From: Lewinellaceae bacterium
GTDB lineage: Bacteria; Bacteroidota; Bacteroidia; Chitinophagales; Saprospiraceae
Reading direction: 5' to 3'
Assembly (NCBI GenBank): GCA_020636095.1
Contig: JACJYN010000006.1
Location: 248,001-312,000, forward strand
Length of the DNA stretch: 64,000 nt
Below are positions 16,663 to 25,445 of this stretch, piece after piece. The translations under genes were made by a program, and so were the position numbers. The notes under the pieces were generated by a model that did no database searches, was not told the DNA's origin, and saw nothing but the letters and a program-made list of their open reading frames with translations. Positions within the stretch are counted from its first letter, which is position 1. Each line of letters begins with the position of its first letter.

Positions 16663-16734
16663 GGGAGTGTTCGGAATTCGCTGTTCGGAAATCAAGAGGC
16701 GTTCTTTAAGAGACTCAGAAAATCGACCTATCTC
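16663..16734. repeat. Family E element (72 bp) with exact 8-bp target duplication
   Basis: It begins GGGAGTGTTCGGAATTCGC and ends CGACCTATCTC. GCGGAATA flanks it at 16655-16662 and 16735-16742. Confidence 0.8.
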
Positions 16735-16813
16735 GCGGAATAAAAGTAAGCAGGTGGATGAAATTATAATGCGCCGGGAACCGATACCCACATCCATTCC
16801 CGGCGCATCCGAT

Positions 16814-17329
16814 TTACCCTTCGGCCGGCGCCTCGCCGCCTTCTTCCCCAGCCGGCGCTTCCCTTTGGATGGATTGCAGGTAGATCACGATGTTGCCGAT
16901 CTCTTTTTTGACCTCTTCATCGCTACCCAGGTTTTCCGACACTTTAAAGGTAACGCCCCAGATCGGCATATCGCCGCTGCCGTGGCCTTCCACCGGATCG
17001 GTGCCGTCGATGATCTTGCGAATCTGTTCTGCCGGGAACGCACCCTCGCGGCGGGCGGCGATCAGAGTGAGGTCCGGCGGTTGTATCTTCAGCAATTCGG
17101 CCATGGCGCCGTCGCCGTGCTCGCCGTGGCAGATCTGGCAATAGGACATATACAGCTCCTTGCCTCGGGCCAGGGGGTCCACTTCTTTGTGGACCGGCAC
17201 TTCTTCAGAAACCGTTTCTTCGGCAGGCGCAGCGTTGTTACAACTCGTAATGAGTTGGGCTATTCCAGTCAGCAAAAATGCAAGACACGCGGTGTAAGCG
17301 ATTTTGTTGAGCGTAGTAATTCGTTTCAT
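16814..17329 (-). CDS. Cytochrome c lipoprotein, single haem
   Basis: The start is placed at MKRITTLNK. A hydrophobic signal (AYTACLAFLLTGIAQLITSC) ends in a lipobox-like Cys. The haem site is YCQICHGEHGDG (CxxCH), and MPIWG supplies the likely distal Met. Helices around DEEVKKEIGNIVIYLQSIQ complete the class I fold. The tail is Gly/Glu/Ala-rich. It is a periplasmic or membrane-anchored electron carrier; the partner oxidase or reductase is not in this window. Length 171 residues is usual for Bacteroidota lipoprotein cytochromes. Confidence 0.88.
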   Translation of the reverse strand: MKRITTLNKIAYTACLAFLLTGIAQLITSCNNAAPAEETVSEEVPVHKEVDPLARGKELYMSYCQICHGEHGDGAMAELLKIQPPDLTLIAARREGAFPAEQIRKIIDGTDPVEGHGSGDMPIWGVTFKVSENLGSDEEVKKEIGNIVIYLQSIQREAPAGEEGGEAPAEG

Positions 17330-17603
17330 TTTAATGATTTTTTTTTGGTAAGGCGGCAAACAGCAGGATTGACTCCTGCTAAAAAGTGATTATGCCAATC
17401 ACTAAAGATATAAAAGACGGTAAAAACAAAACAGAAAATCTGCACATTCTTATTGTTTGACAAATTTGTAAAGCAGAAATCAGAAAAATTCACCCTGAAA
17501 AGTTTCCATTCCGAGGCGGTGGGTTACCAGATTCATCAGAATACCGTTTCTCTTCACCTCGGGGCTGTGTATCCGGAATTCCAACAGCCAATTTTGCACC
17601 TTA

Positions 17604-18554
17604 CTAATCCATCATTCTTACATCGATGGCAATATCCTGGCCGGTCTCCTCATTGACACCGATGCGAAAACTGACGGGGTCGCCGATGCGAAGGTCGTTG
17701 AAGTCTACGTTTTCAACTTCAGAGTAATGGAAAAACAGGTTGTTGGGCGGATAGGCGATAAACCCATATCCCTCTTTCAAAGAGAAGATCGTACTGCTGT
17801 GGTCACCGTTTTCATCTCCGCTTCTGGATTGGTTTTTGCCGTCCTCCCCCTCGTCTTCGTCTTCATCCTGAGTTTTGCCTGCAGGCGATTTAGGCACGAA
17901 CAGATTATTGATCACGTAGGTATCCCGGGTAACCCGGTTGTTGATCAGGGTGTGCATAGCGATGGGGTAGGTCACCTCCTCCAGCAGGTCCTGGGAGGTT
18001 CGGGTAGAGCGGTTGTTGCCAAAATCATCGACAAATTCGAACTCCCAGGAAAGGACCATCACGCGGGTACCCAGTGAGTTGACTTTGCGGATGAGCGGAA
18101 CATAGTCGCCATCGGCAGCAATCAGGACGAGCACGTCGAATTTTTTATACATGCACTGCTCGAAAGCCTCCAGCGCCAGCCATACATCGACGCCCTTCTC
18201 GGTCTTTTTGGGGCCGAACCCGCGCAGGGGCAGATAATGGGTCGTGACGCCCTCCGACATGAGGATGTCATCAAAAACGCGGTCGTAATATAGCTGATTG
18301 CTTTTGTTGCTGGCTTCGGCAGCACTCAGGCGCCCCCGGAAATAGTGGGCGTCTACGATTTGGCAGTGGGTAATATTGGCGCCGCCCCCGTCCATTTCTG
18401 AGACCTTGTATCGAATAAAGTCGTGCAGGCCTTTGATGCTGACCCTGGCTTTGCGCTCGTGAACGTAGTTGTAATAATTGCTAACGTGATAAAAGTAGTT
18501 GCCGTCGTAAAATACACCTATCTTGGTTAAAGAATTACTTACATTTTTGGACAT
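17604..18554 (-). CDS. NYN domain (PIN-like) nuclease with C-terminal cold-shock-like domain
   Basis: Residues 10-200 form a NYN/LabA (DUF88) domain: IGVFYDGNYF (first Asp), KGVDVWLALEAF (second Asp) and VLIAADGDYVPLIRKV (third and fourth Asp). These acidic residues make the metal-dependent RNase site of the PIN fold. An acidic linker (DEDEDEGEDGKNQ) leads to about 65 C-terminal residues (STIFSLKEGYGFIAYPPNN, LFFHYSEVENVDF) with the G-x-G-F-I and F-x-H signature of cold-shock RNA-binding domains. It is predicted to act on RNA in the cytoplasm. Divergent from the M14 gene, with about 110 bp of shared upstream region. Confidence 0.85.
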   Translation of the reverse strand: MSKNVSNSLTKIGVFYDGNYFYHVSNYYNYVHERKARVSIKGLHDFIRYKVSEMDGGGANITHCQIVDAHYFRGRLSAAEASNKSNQLYYDRVFDDILMSEGVTTHYLPLRGFGPKKTEKGVDVWLALEAFEQCMYKKFDVLVLIAADGDYVPLIRKVNSLGTRVMVLSWEFEFVDDFGNNRSTRTSQDLLEEVTYPIAMHTLINNRVTRDTYVINNLFVPKSPAGKTQDEDEDEGEDGKNQSRSGDENGDHSSTIFSLKEGYGFIAYPPNNLFFHYSEVENVDFNDLRIGDPVSFRIGVNEETGQDIAIDVRMMD

Positions 18555-18664
18555 AGTATGTTATCGCTCTTGATTGATATTTTTTCTAATTGAGTACTTT
18601 TAGCACAAATTTACGGTTTTAAATCATAACCTCGCTTCTTATCTTCGCTTCAAAGCCACGGACC

Positions 18665-20188
18665 ATGAGTAGATTACTGATCGCTTTTATCCCGCTCTTC
18701 TTCCTATCCTGCAACAGCCAGGAACAGCCTGGCAAGGCCGTTCCGGAAAAACAGGAAGCAAACCCACCGGCTTCTAAGGAACGGGCGCTTACCCTCAATC
18801 CCATCTACCAGCAACTGCACCTGGCCTATGGCCAATACCGGGAGCCGACGATCGACGGGCGCCGTTTCAAACACAGTGACATAGCGCCGCTGGTCCAGCG
18901 CCTCGAGCCGCCATTTGAAGTAAAGGAAGCCGGCCAATCCATTGAAGGGCGCAGCATTTATCTGGCCAAGATCGGCAATGGCCCAAAAACCGTGCTGCTG
19001 TGGTCGCAAATGCACGGCGATGAGCCTACCGCCACCATGGCACTGATGGATATCTTCAACTTCTTCAGCGCCAGCGACGAGTTCGATCCATTTCGGCAGC
19101 GGCTCCTTTCAGCACTTACGCTCTATTTCATCCCCATGCTCAACCCCGACGGCGCCGAAAAATTCCAGCGCCGCAATGCGTTGGATATCGACCTCAACCG
19201 CGATGCGATGCGCCTGGTTACACCGGAGGCTCAGATTCTCAAGCGCGTACGCGACGAAACCCAGGCCCAGTGGGGGTTCAACCTGCACGACCAAAGCGCC
19301 TACTACGGTGTCGGTAATTCGCCCCATACCGCTTCGGTGTCCTTTCTGGCGCCAGCCTACAATATGGATAAAGAAATCAATGAAAGCCGAGGCAACGCCA
19401 TGCGCCTGATCGTTCTGCTTGGCCGGCTGCTCCAGGAACACATACCGGGAAAAGTGGCGAAATACGACGACACGTTCGAACCCCGGGCTTTCGGCGACAA
19501 TATCCAGAAATGGGGCACCAGTACGATCCTAATCGAAAGCGGCGGCCTGGATGGAGACCCCGAAAAGCAGGAATTGCGCCAACTTCACTTCACCCTGCTT
19601 CTGGCTGCTTTTGACGCCATCGCCTCGGGCGCTTACCAGGATGCCAAAATCCAGGATTATGAAGGCATCCCCTTCAATAACAGCAATGCTTTTCACGACC
19701 TAATCCTTCGGGAGGTGCAAATAGAAAAAAACGGGAAGTGGTATACGGTGGACCTGGGATTCCGCCGCATCGAAATAGAATTGAACGACTCCAAAGAGCA
19801 CTACCATCGGGGCTCCCTGTCTGACATCGGCGACCTGTCGACTTTCTACGCTTATGAACAATTCGACGCCCGCAGCTACCAGGCCGTGCCCGGCAAAACC
19901 TATCCCTCCCCCTTCGTCAGCCTCGACGCCCTCCGCCAGCAGGATATCCCCACATTCCTCCGCCAGGGATACACCACTTTCCAACTCACCCATTTGCCCT
20001 TCCGCAGCCAATGGGCCGAGCTGCCGATCGAGGCTACTGACGCTGGAAAAGCCCCGGCTAATGAGATTCGCCTCAACGGCAACCCTTCCTTTCTTCTGCA
20101 AAAGGAGGGGCGCTATCACTATGCCGTCATCAATGGATATTTGTATGACCTGAACAACGAGGAAGGAATCCGGGAAAGGATGCGGTGA
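18665..20188 (+). CDS. M14 family zinc carboxypeptidase lipoprotein
   Basis: The lipoprotein signal is MSRLLIAFIPLFFLSC. The M14 core has WSQMHGDEPTAT (HxxE zinc ligands), MLNPDGAEKFQRRNALDIDL with NRDA (the Asn-Arg substrate-binding pair), WGFNLHDQS (third zinc His) and TILIESGGL (general-base Glu). The C-terminal ~150 residues form an extra beta-rich domain. Predicted to trim C-terminal residues from peptides in the periplasm or at the surface. The gluconokinase gene starts 14 bp after its stop, so the two are likely one transcript even though their roles differ. Confidence 0.85.
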   Translation: MSRLLIAFIPLFFLSCNSQEQPGKAVPEKQEANPPASKERALTLNPIYQQLHLAYGQYREPTIDGRRFKHSDIAPLVQRLEPPFEVKEAGQSIEGRSIYLAKIGNGPKTVLLWSQMHGDEPTATMALMDIFNFFSASDEFDPFRQRLLSALTLYFIPMLNPDGAEKFQRRNALDIDLNRDAMRLVTPEAQILKRVRDETQAQWGFNLHDQSAYYGVGNSPHTASVSFLAPAYNMDKEINESRGNAMRLIVLLGRLLQEHIPGKVAKYDDTFEPRAFGDNIQKWGTSTILIESGGLDGDPEKQELRQLHFTLLLAAFDAIASGAYQDAKIQDYEGIPFNNSNAFHDLILREVQIEKNGKWYTVDLGFRRIEIELNDSKEHYHRGSLSDIGDLSTFYAYEQFDARSYQAVPGKTYPSPFVSLDALRQQDIPTFLRQGYTTFQLTHLPFRSQWAELPIEATDAGKAPANEIRLNGNPSFLLQKEGRYHYAVINGYLYDLNNEEGIRERMR

Positions 20189-20201
20189 GAAAATTGCATG
20201 C

Positions 20202-21641
20202 ATGAAAGCAGATACACCTTATTTTGTAGGAATCGACATCGGCACCACCTCCACCAAGGCCATGGCCCTCACCCTTGAGGGAAAAACCCTGGCCTTGGAG
20301 CGGGCATCGACGCCTACCCTTAGCCCCCAGGCCGGTTTTCAGGAGCAGGAGCCGGAGGCGCTGCTGCAAGCGGTGATGGAGGTTCTGAAAAAACTCGCCC
20401 GCCAGTTGGTGGCCCCGCCGGCAGCCATGGGGATGAGTTGCGCCATGCATAGCCTGATCGCTGCAGATGAAGCCGGCGCGCCCCTCACCAATGCGCTGCT
20501 CTGGAGCGACCGGCGGAGTGAAAAGCAGGCGGAAAGGCTCAAAGGAACAGCTGAAGGCAGAGGCTTTTACAAAACCTGCGGCACACCCATCCACCCCATG
20601 TCTCCTTTATGTAAAATTCGGTGGATGCAGGAAGAAAGCTCCGGAATTTTCCAGCGGACGGCGCGTTTTCTGTCCATCAAAGACTATGTCCTTCAGCGGT
20701 TGTGCGGCGAATGCCGGGCAGACATTTCGCTGGCCTCCGCTACTGGTTTGATGGACATCCGGGAGCTGAACTGGCGCCCGGAGGCACTAGCCTATGCGGG
20801 TATCGAGGAAGCGCAGTTGCCCCGGCTGGCTAGTCCTACCCACACCTTGGTTGTTAATACCGAAAAGCTGCCGGCACGCTTTCGAGGCGTACCCATAGCT
20901 CTGGGTGGCAGCGACGGCTGCCTGGCCAACCTGGGGTCGCTGGCCCTCAGCCCGGAGGAATTGGTTCTTACTATCGGAACCAGCGGGGCTCTCAGGGCCA
21001 CCCGCTCAGAACCAATCATAGACGAAGACAAGCAAATCTTTAATTATCGGCTGGACGAGGAATGGTTCGTCTGTGGCGGCGCCATCAACAACGGTGGCAT
21101 CACCTACCAGTGGCTGTCAGAACTGTTGGGCCCGGGCCGGTTGCCGGAGCAAGCCGCCAGCGGCCTGCCTGCCGGCGCCGGCGGCCTGTTGTTCCTCCCT
21201 TACTTGCTGGGCGAACGCGCTCCGATCTGGGACGCCAACGCCAGCGGCGCTTTCATCGGCGTGCGCCGCCACCACGGCCCGGCGCACTTCCACCGCGCCG
21301 TGTTGGAGGGGGTGGCATTCAGCCTGTATCATATCTTCAGGGGCATGCCTGCCGCTGCCCGGCAGATCACTGCCAATGGCGGGTTTACCCACTCTCCACT
21401 GTGGATACAGATTGTAGCCGACGTCTTCGGGCTGCCGGTTGCTACGGATGAACAAGAGGAAGCCTCCGCCCGCGGCGCCGCCTTCGTGGCCATGAAGGCA
21501 GCAGGCGCCATAAAGGACTATCGGGAATTGCTGCCGCTTAAGAGAACAGAGAAGGTATTCGAACCCAATATGGAAAACCATCGGGCCTACCAGAAGGAAT
21601 TCAAGCGGTATTTATCTTTGGTTGCGCTGAAATTCAGATGA
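20202..21641 (+). CDS. gntK: Gluconokinase-type FGGY carbohydrate kinase
   Basis: FGGY family kinase. FVGIDIGTTSTKAMALTLEG (residues 8-27) is the first phosphate-binding loop and LTIGTSGALRAT the second; PYLLGERAPIWDANASGAFI and EEASARGAAFVAMKAAG complete the C-terminal lobe. CGTPIHPMSPLCKIRWMQ is the stretch I associate with gluconokinases rather than xylulokinases or glycerol kinases. It would phosphorylate D-gluconate to 6-phosphogluconate with ATP. Length 479 residues is normal. It follows the M14 gene closely, and no other gluconate genes are nearby. Confidence 0.8.
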   Translation: MKADTPYFVGIDIGTTSTKAMALTLEGKTLALERASTPTLSPQAGFQEQEPEALLQAVMEVLKKLARQLVAPPAAMGMSCAMHSLIAADEAGAPLTNALLWSDRRSEKQAERLKGTAEGRGFYKTCGTPIHPMSPLCKIRWMQEESSGIFQRTARFLSIKDYVLQRLCGECRADISLASATGLMDIRELNWRPEALAYAGIEEAQLPRLASPTHTLVVNTEKLPARFRGVPIALGGSDGCLANLGSLALSPEELVLTIGTSGALRATRSEPIIDEDKQIFNYRLDEEWFVCGGAINNGGITYQWLSELLGPGRLPEQAASGLPAGAGGLLFLPYLLGERAPIWDANASGAFIGVRRHHGPAHFHRAVLEGVAFSLYHIFRGMPAAARQITANGGFTHSPLWIQIVADVFGLPVATDEQEEASARGAAFVAMKAAGAIKDYRELLPLKRTEKVFEPNMENHRAYQKEFKRYLSLVALKFR

Positions 21642-22237
21642 ACCGGGTACTTCCGAAAAAAAATTAAAAAAAATTAAATTTGATGTAACTTAAGTGAGGT
21701 AGGCTGCGTAAGAATACTCAGAGGGTTATTTGCAAAAAAAAACCGGCCCAAATGGGCCGGTCATTTAAAGAGCTTTGAGAGGCTATCTACATACCAAAAT
21801 TGAGGATATCCTTTGATATCCCCGAAAATCTTTCATGGGATAATAATAGCACATGGGATTATAATATAAAAAGCATTCGTGGGATTACGTCCTATGTCAG
21901 AACTTACCAAAGAAGTTGGTTATCAACTTCTTTTTTCTTGTTAGTAGTAAGTCATTTCTTATTTCTTCTCTTCCGAAGAAACCTGCCAACTGTCGTTCTT
22001 CCTCGTTGACAATACAAATATCTATAACAATCAGGGGGTTGTGAAGTACAATTCACGGAATTACTGGACTGGATAGTGGCCTAGGTGGGATTTAAAATAT
22101 TGAATTACAGTTACTTGCAGCTAAAAAAATAACATTTACTTTTAAATAACGCATTGTTTTTATTGTAATACATCCTTTTTTTTAGCTACTTTTTTCCGTT
22201 TTTTTATTGTTATAAGTTTTTTATCCCTGTAAATTAT
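21642..22237. other. AT-rich intergenic region, about 600 bp
   Basis: It holds a hairpin of 9 bp (ACCGGCCCA / TGGGCCGGT, 21742-21761) preceded by an A-run, a terminator at 21911, and a poly-A/T stretch near 21655-21680. A 69-codon frame at 21800-22009 spans the terminator and is not convincing. The composition is far more AT-rich than the neighbours, so it may be a remnant of transferred DNA. No RNA gene is recognised. Confidence 0.5.
21911..21937 (+). terminator. Rho-independent terminator
   Basis: AGAAGTTG and CAACTTCT form the stem, directly followed by six T. It lies 270 bp beyond gntK with no clear gene between. Confidence 0.7.
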
Positions 22238-22350
22238 GGCTATCCGTCTAACGTTGGACACGGTTAGAAGCAGGTAAGCCCAGGCAGCCTGCCGCGGTTG
22301 CGAACAGCGAATACCGAACCGCGAACTCGTCCAACCCTGGAATGGTAGCC
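22238..22350. repeat. Family D element (113 bp) with 8-bp target duplication at the ftsY stop
   Basis: The ends are GGCTATCCGTCTAACGTTGG and CCAACCCTGGAATGGTAGCC. TAAATTAT flanks it at 22230-22237 and 22351-22358. The right duplication contains the ftsY stop codon. It is nearly identical, in reverse orientation, to the copy at 40663. Confidence 0.85.
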
Positions 22351-22354
22351 TAAA

Positions 22355-23311
22355 TTATTGCTCGAACAAAGAATTCACGAAGGCGCGTTTGTTGAAAACC
22401 TGCAGTTTGTCGATCGCTTCACCCACCCCGATGTATTTGATGGGCACTTTAAACTGGTCGGAGATGCCGATGGCGACGCCCCCTTTGGCCGTGCCGTCGA
22501 GCTTGGTGAGCGCCAGGGCAGATACTTCCGTAGCGTCGGTGAAGTGGCGGGCCTGTTCGAAAGCGTTCTGGCCGGTAGTAGCGTCGAGTACGAGCAGGAC
22601 TTCGTGGGGGGCCCCTTCCATGCTCTTGGCGACGGAGCGCCGGATCTTACTCAATTCTTTCATGAGGTTGATCTTGGTGTGGAGGCGGCCGGCCGTATCG
22701 ATGATGGCAACATCGCAGTTGTTCTTGATGGCATGCTGAACGGTTTCGAAGGCTACGGCGGCGGGGTCGGTATGCATGCCTTTGCTGTAGAAATCACAAC
22801 CTACCCGTTCGGACCAGATTTTGAGCTGGTCGACGGCGGCGGCGCGGAAGGTGTCGGCAGCGCCGAGCACCACTTTTTTTCCTTGTTGTTTATACTGATG
22901 GGCCAGTTTGCCGATGGTGGTGGTCTTGCCGACCCCGTTGACCCCTACGACCAGGATAATACTGGGCTTTTCGGTAGAAGGCAGGGTATAATCCTCTAAA
23001 TCGGCCGTATTGTTTTCGGCCAGCAATTGTACGATCTCATCGCGCAGGATTTCATTGAGCTCGGCCGTGCCCAGGTATTTATCGCGGGCGACGCGCGCTT
23101 CGATGCGTTCGATGATCTTCACGGTGGTGTCCAGGCCTACGTCGGAAGTAATCAGGATATTCTCCAGTTCGTCGAGCACCTCATCATCAATGCTGGTTTT
23201 GCCGGCAACGGCCTTGGTCAGTTTCCCAAAGAAGCTTTCTTTGGTCTTTTCCAGCCCTTTATCGAGGTCTTCCTTTTTTTCCTTGCTGAAGAATTTATTA
23301 AAAAAGCTCAT
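22355..23311 (-). CDS. ftsY: Signal recognition particle receptor FtsY
   Basis: SRP-type GTPase that docks ribosome-SRP complexes at the membrane. The start is at MSFFNKFFSKEKKED. A short charged N-terminal region (residues 1-35) precedes the N domain. The G domain has VVGVNGVGKTTTIGKL (P-loop), GAADTFRAAAVDQLK, DVAIIDTAGRLH (G3) and ALTKLDGTAKGG (G4 with closing loop). Length 318 residues matches Bacteroidota FtsY, which lacks the long acidic A domain of E. coli. It is the last gene of rpmB-rpmG-DUF4295-ftsY on the minus strand. Its stop overlaps the target duplication of a family D element. Confidence 0.97.
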   Translation of the reverse strand: MSFFNKFFSKEKKEDLDKGLEKTKESFFGKLTKAVAGKTSIDDEVLDELENILITSDVGLDTTVKIIERIEARVARDKYLGTAELNEILRDEIVQLLAENNTADLEDYTLPSTEKPSIILVVGVNGVGKTTTIGKLAHQYKQQGKKVVLGAADTFRAAAVDQLKIWSERVGCDFYSKGMHTDPAAVAFETVQHAIKNNCDVAIIDTAGRLHTKINLMKELSKIRRSVAKSMEGAPHEVLLVLDATTGQNAFEQARHFTDATEVSALALTKLDGTAKGGVAIGISDQFKVPIKYIGVGEAIDKLQVFNKRAFVNSLFEQ

Positions 23312-23420
23312 GTTTGGAATTTGGTGGAATAGTTCCTGCGGGAATGAGAATGAGAAAGGGCTTTCCTTCACGAGAAAGAAAAGCCCCTTCACTTATTCAG
23401 TAGAAATAATTTGTCTTACC

Positions 23421-23594
23421 TTATTTGCTGGCGAAAAACTCCGCCACCTTGTCCTTGTGGATCATCACTTCCTTGTAGGTGTACTTACCAGTCTTCGGAT
23501 CCTTGATGCTCTTGATGACTTTCACATGATCACGGCCGGAACCGGCGTTGGCGCTACGTTGAGCGACCCTTGCGTTCTTTGATACTTTAGCCAT
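23421..23594 (-). CDS. DUF4295 family small basic protein (57 residues)
   Basis: The sequence starts MAKVSKNARVAQRSANAGSG and ends KVAEFFASK. This short, basic family is confined to Bacteroidota and is typically encoded between rpmG and ftsY, exactly as here. Function is unknown; a link to the ribosome is inferred from context. It lies 81 bp after rpmG and 109 bp before the ftsY start. Confidence 0.9.
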   Translation of the reverse strand: MAKVSKNARVAQRSANAGSGRDHVKVIKSIKDPKTGKYTYKEVMIHKDKVAEFFASK

Positions 23595-23675
23595 TTTGCA
23601 AAACTTTTAGAAGTTACAGAGTAAAATTTCTCAAAAATAACAATAAACCCGATCTACCGCAACTCTATAACGCGC

Positions 23676-23864
23676 TTATTTAATTTCGCGGTGAACCGTG
23701 ACCCGCTTCAGAATGGGATTAAATTTCTTCAATTCCAGGCGGTCCGGCGTGTTTTTCCGGTTTTTTTCCGTTACGTAACGGGAAGTACCGGGCATTCCGG
23801 AGGTTTTATGTTCGGTGCACTCCAGGATAACCTGTATGCGGTTTCCTTTGCTCTTCTTAGCCAT
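23676..23864 (-). CDS. rpmG: 50S ribosomal protein L33
   Basis: 62 residues: MAKKSKGNRIQVILECTEHK, with the conserved SRYVTEKNRKNTPDRLELKK block and end. A single Cys remains, so this is a zinc-independent (C-minus) type. It lies 21 bp downstream of rpmB in the same transcript. Confidence 0.96.
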   Translation of the reverse strand: MAKKSKGNRIQVILECTEHKTSGMPGTSRYVTEKNRKNTPDRLELKKFNPILKRVTVHREIK

Positions 23865-23885
23865 CTTCCTTAGCGTTTAAAATTC

Positions 23886-24134
23886 TTAAAATTTGACACC
23901 CGTATTGATGCCCTTGCGCTCCTGCTTCTGGACGAACTCATACACGCCCATCTTATCGATAGACCGCATGGCCGCCGCAGATACCTTCAAAGTTACCCAC
24001 ATATCTTTTTCCGGCACGAAAAAGCGCTTCTTCTGCAAATTGGGCAAAAAGCGGCGCTTGATCTTCCGGTTGGAGTGAGAAACTGTATTACCCGCTACCG
24101 GGCGCTTTCCTGTGAGTTGACAAACCTTAGACAT
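23886..24134 (-). CDS. rpmB: 50S ribosomal protein L28
   Basis: 82 residues starting MSKVCQLTGKRPVAGNTVSH, with the NRKIKRRFLPNL and FFVPEKDMWVTLKVSAAA blocks of L28. The start at 24134 is chosen because it gives the conserved N-terminus. It is the first gene of the rpmB-rpmG-DUF4295-ftsY unit. A 24-bp copy of the tRNA-Arg 3' end lies 8 bp upstream of its start, within the leader. Confidence 0.95.
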   Translation of the reverse strand: MSKVCQLTGKRPVAGNTVSHSNRKIKRRFLPNLQKKRFFVPEKDMWVTLKVSAAAMRSIDKMGVYEFVQKQERKGINTGVKF

Positions 24135-24141
24135 CTCTTTT

Positions 24142-24165
24142 CTTTTTAGTGACTCCGGCAGGATT
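24142..24165. repeat. 24-bp partial duplicate of the tRNA-Arg 3' end
   Basis: An exact match to 24244-24267, covering the tRNA 3' terminus and part of the T-arm plus 8 bp beyond. Together they form a 24-bp direct repeat enclosing about 78 bp. It resembles an attachment-site duplication, but no integrase is in the window. Confidence 0.7.
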
Positions 24166-24251
24166 TCCCGCTTAAGCTTCACAACGCATCGCTTTCGCTC
24201 TGCTGTTCTGCTAAAAACGGGATAAACTTCTCATCCTGTCTTCCTTTTTAG

Positions 24252-24325
24252 TGACTCCGGCAGGATTCGAACCTGCAACCTCCTGATCCGTAGTCAGGTG
24301 CTCTATCCAATTAAGCTACGGAGCC
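24252..24325 (-). tRNA. tRNA-Arg (ACG anticodon)
   Basis: The cloverleaf reads: acceptor GGCTCCG with CGGAGTC, D-arm GCTTAATTGGATAGAGC, anticodon stem CCTGA/TCAGG around loop CTACGGA (anticodon ACG), T-arm GCAGG-TTCGAAT-CCTGC. The 3' CCA is not encoded. The A34 anticodon implies deamination to inosine by TadA. Confidence 0.95.
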
Positions 24326-24515
24326 GTTTTCTTGAACGCGGATGCAAAGATAAGGCTTTATTCTTTTCGGCAAAAGTTTTTTTGTTTTTTTTACCGTAGG
24401 TTTCCATTGAGCCTGTTTGGTTTCTTCCTCTAAACAGTATGAGTGGGGGAAAAAGTTCATCGTACGGCCACAACAGGCAAATTTTTCAGGCCAGGGCAGG
24501 CGCCCTTAAGGCCTG

Positions 24516-25268
24516 TCAGGTGGCCAGAAACCCGCCATCCACCACAAAATTGCTGCCGGTGATCCAGGAGGCCTGATCGCTCAGCAGGTGCAAAACCGTA
24601 TGAGCAATATCCTCGGGCAGCCCCAGGCGCTTCATGGGCAATTTTTGGGCCGTTTCCTCCAGGATTTCATCGGGGTTGTCGAAGGCTTTGACGGAATTGT
24701 GGAGCAGGGGCGTGATGACCTGCGCCGGCGATACGAGGTTGACCCGGATCTCCGGGCTGTAGTCCCGGGCCAACTGCCGCACCAGGGCCGGCAGGGCGCC
24801 TTTGGATGCCGAATAGGCCGGGTGGCTGGGAAAGGCGTGCCGGGCCGCCACCGAGCCAATGATAACAACGCTGCCTTCTCCCCTCTTCTGCATTTCGGGT
24901 ATGGCGTATTTCAACAGGTAGAATACAGCGTTGAGGTTGGTGGCAATGGTTTCCTGCCAGTCTTCCAGAGAAAGGGTGTCGAGCTTACCGATTCCCAACT
25001 GCCCGGCCGAAAGCACCAGCATATCCAGGCGGCCGAAGCGCTCCAGGGCGGCCTCCACCAGGGCTTCATTGGCCCGGGGTTGTTTGATATCTCCGGCAAC
25101 AAAGTGTGCGCTGGGGCCCAGTTGCTTTTCTAATCGTTGCCCACGCCCCACATTGCGGCCGCTGAGAATGAGGTTGGCGCCTTGTTTGTTTAAGGCCCAG
25201 GCAATGCCCTGGCCGATACCGCTGGTGGCGCCGGTGATGATCGCGGTTTTTTTTGTAAAAAAGCTCAT
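24516..25268 (-). CDS. Short-chain dehydrogenase/reductase (SDR)
   Basis: Classical SDR of 250 residues: TGATSGIGQGIAWAL (cofactor loop), LVLSAGQLGIGK (NAG-like motif in which SAG replaces NAG), VIIGSVAARHAF (catalytic Ser) and YSASKGALP (YxxxK). It ends GSNFVVDGGFLAT. ILSGRN after strand 2 suggests NADP preference. Substrate is unknown. It is monocistronic and not closely similar to the SDR at 15840. Confidence 0.85.
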   Translation of the reverse strand: MSFFTKKTAIITGATSGIGQGIAWALNKQGANLILSGRNVGRGQRLEKQLGPSAHFVAGDIKQPRANEALVEAALERFGRLDMLVLSAGQLGIGKLDTLSLEDWQETIATNLNAVFYLLKYAIPEMQKRGEGSVVIIGSVAARHAFPSHPAYSASKGALPALVRQLARDYSPEIRVNLVSPAQVITPLLHNSVKAFDNPDEILEETAQKLPMKRLGLPEDIAHTVLHLLSDQASWITGSNFVVDGGFLAT

Positions 25269-25323
25269 TGGGTTGTGTTGTCATTAAAAATGAAGGTTCA
25301 GGTGTAAGGTGGACGCTCCTTAT

Positions 25324-25344
25324 TAAACTCTGTCCGACTACTTA
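25324..25344. repeat. Solo arm of a family G element
   Basis: TAAACTCTGTCCGACTACTTA matches one terminal arm of the element at 61341-61521. The partner arm is absent, so this is a decayed copy. Confidence 0.55.
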
Positions 25345-25445
25345 CGTCTCCGACGCCGAATAAATTTGACGAACCAAGGGGGCGTGGTGGAGGCGACGCC
25401 TTGTGCTTCATGGAGGATACAACGGGAAGGCATCACCTCTGGGTG

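Noticed and set aside
21800..22009. 69-codon open frame in the AT-rich gap after gntK
   Set aside because: A rho-independent terminator lies inside it and the translation shows no family features.
24142..24325. Complete integrated island at the tRNA-Arg gene
   Set aside because: Only 78 bp lie between the repeats and there is no integrase, so at most a scar remains.
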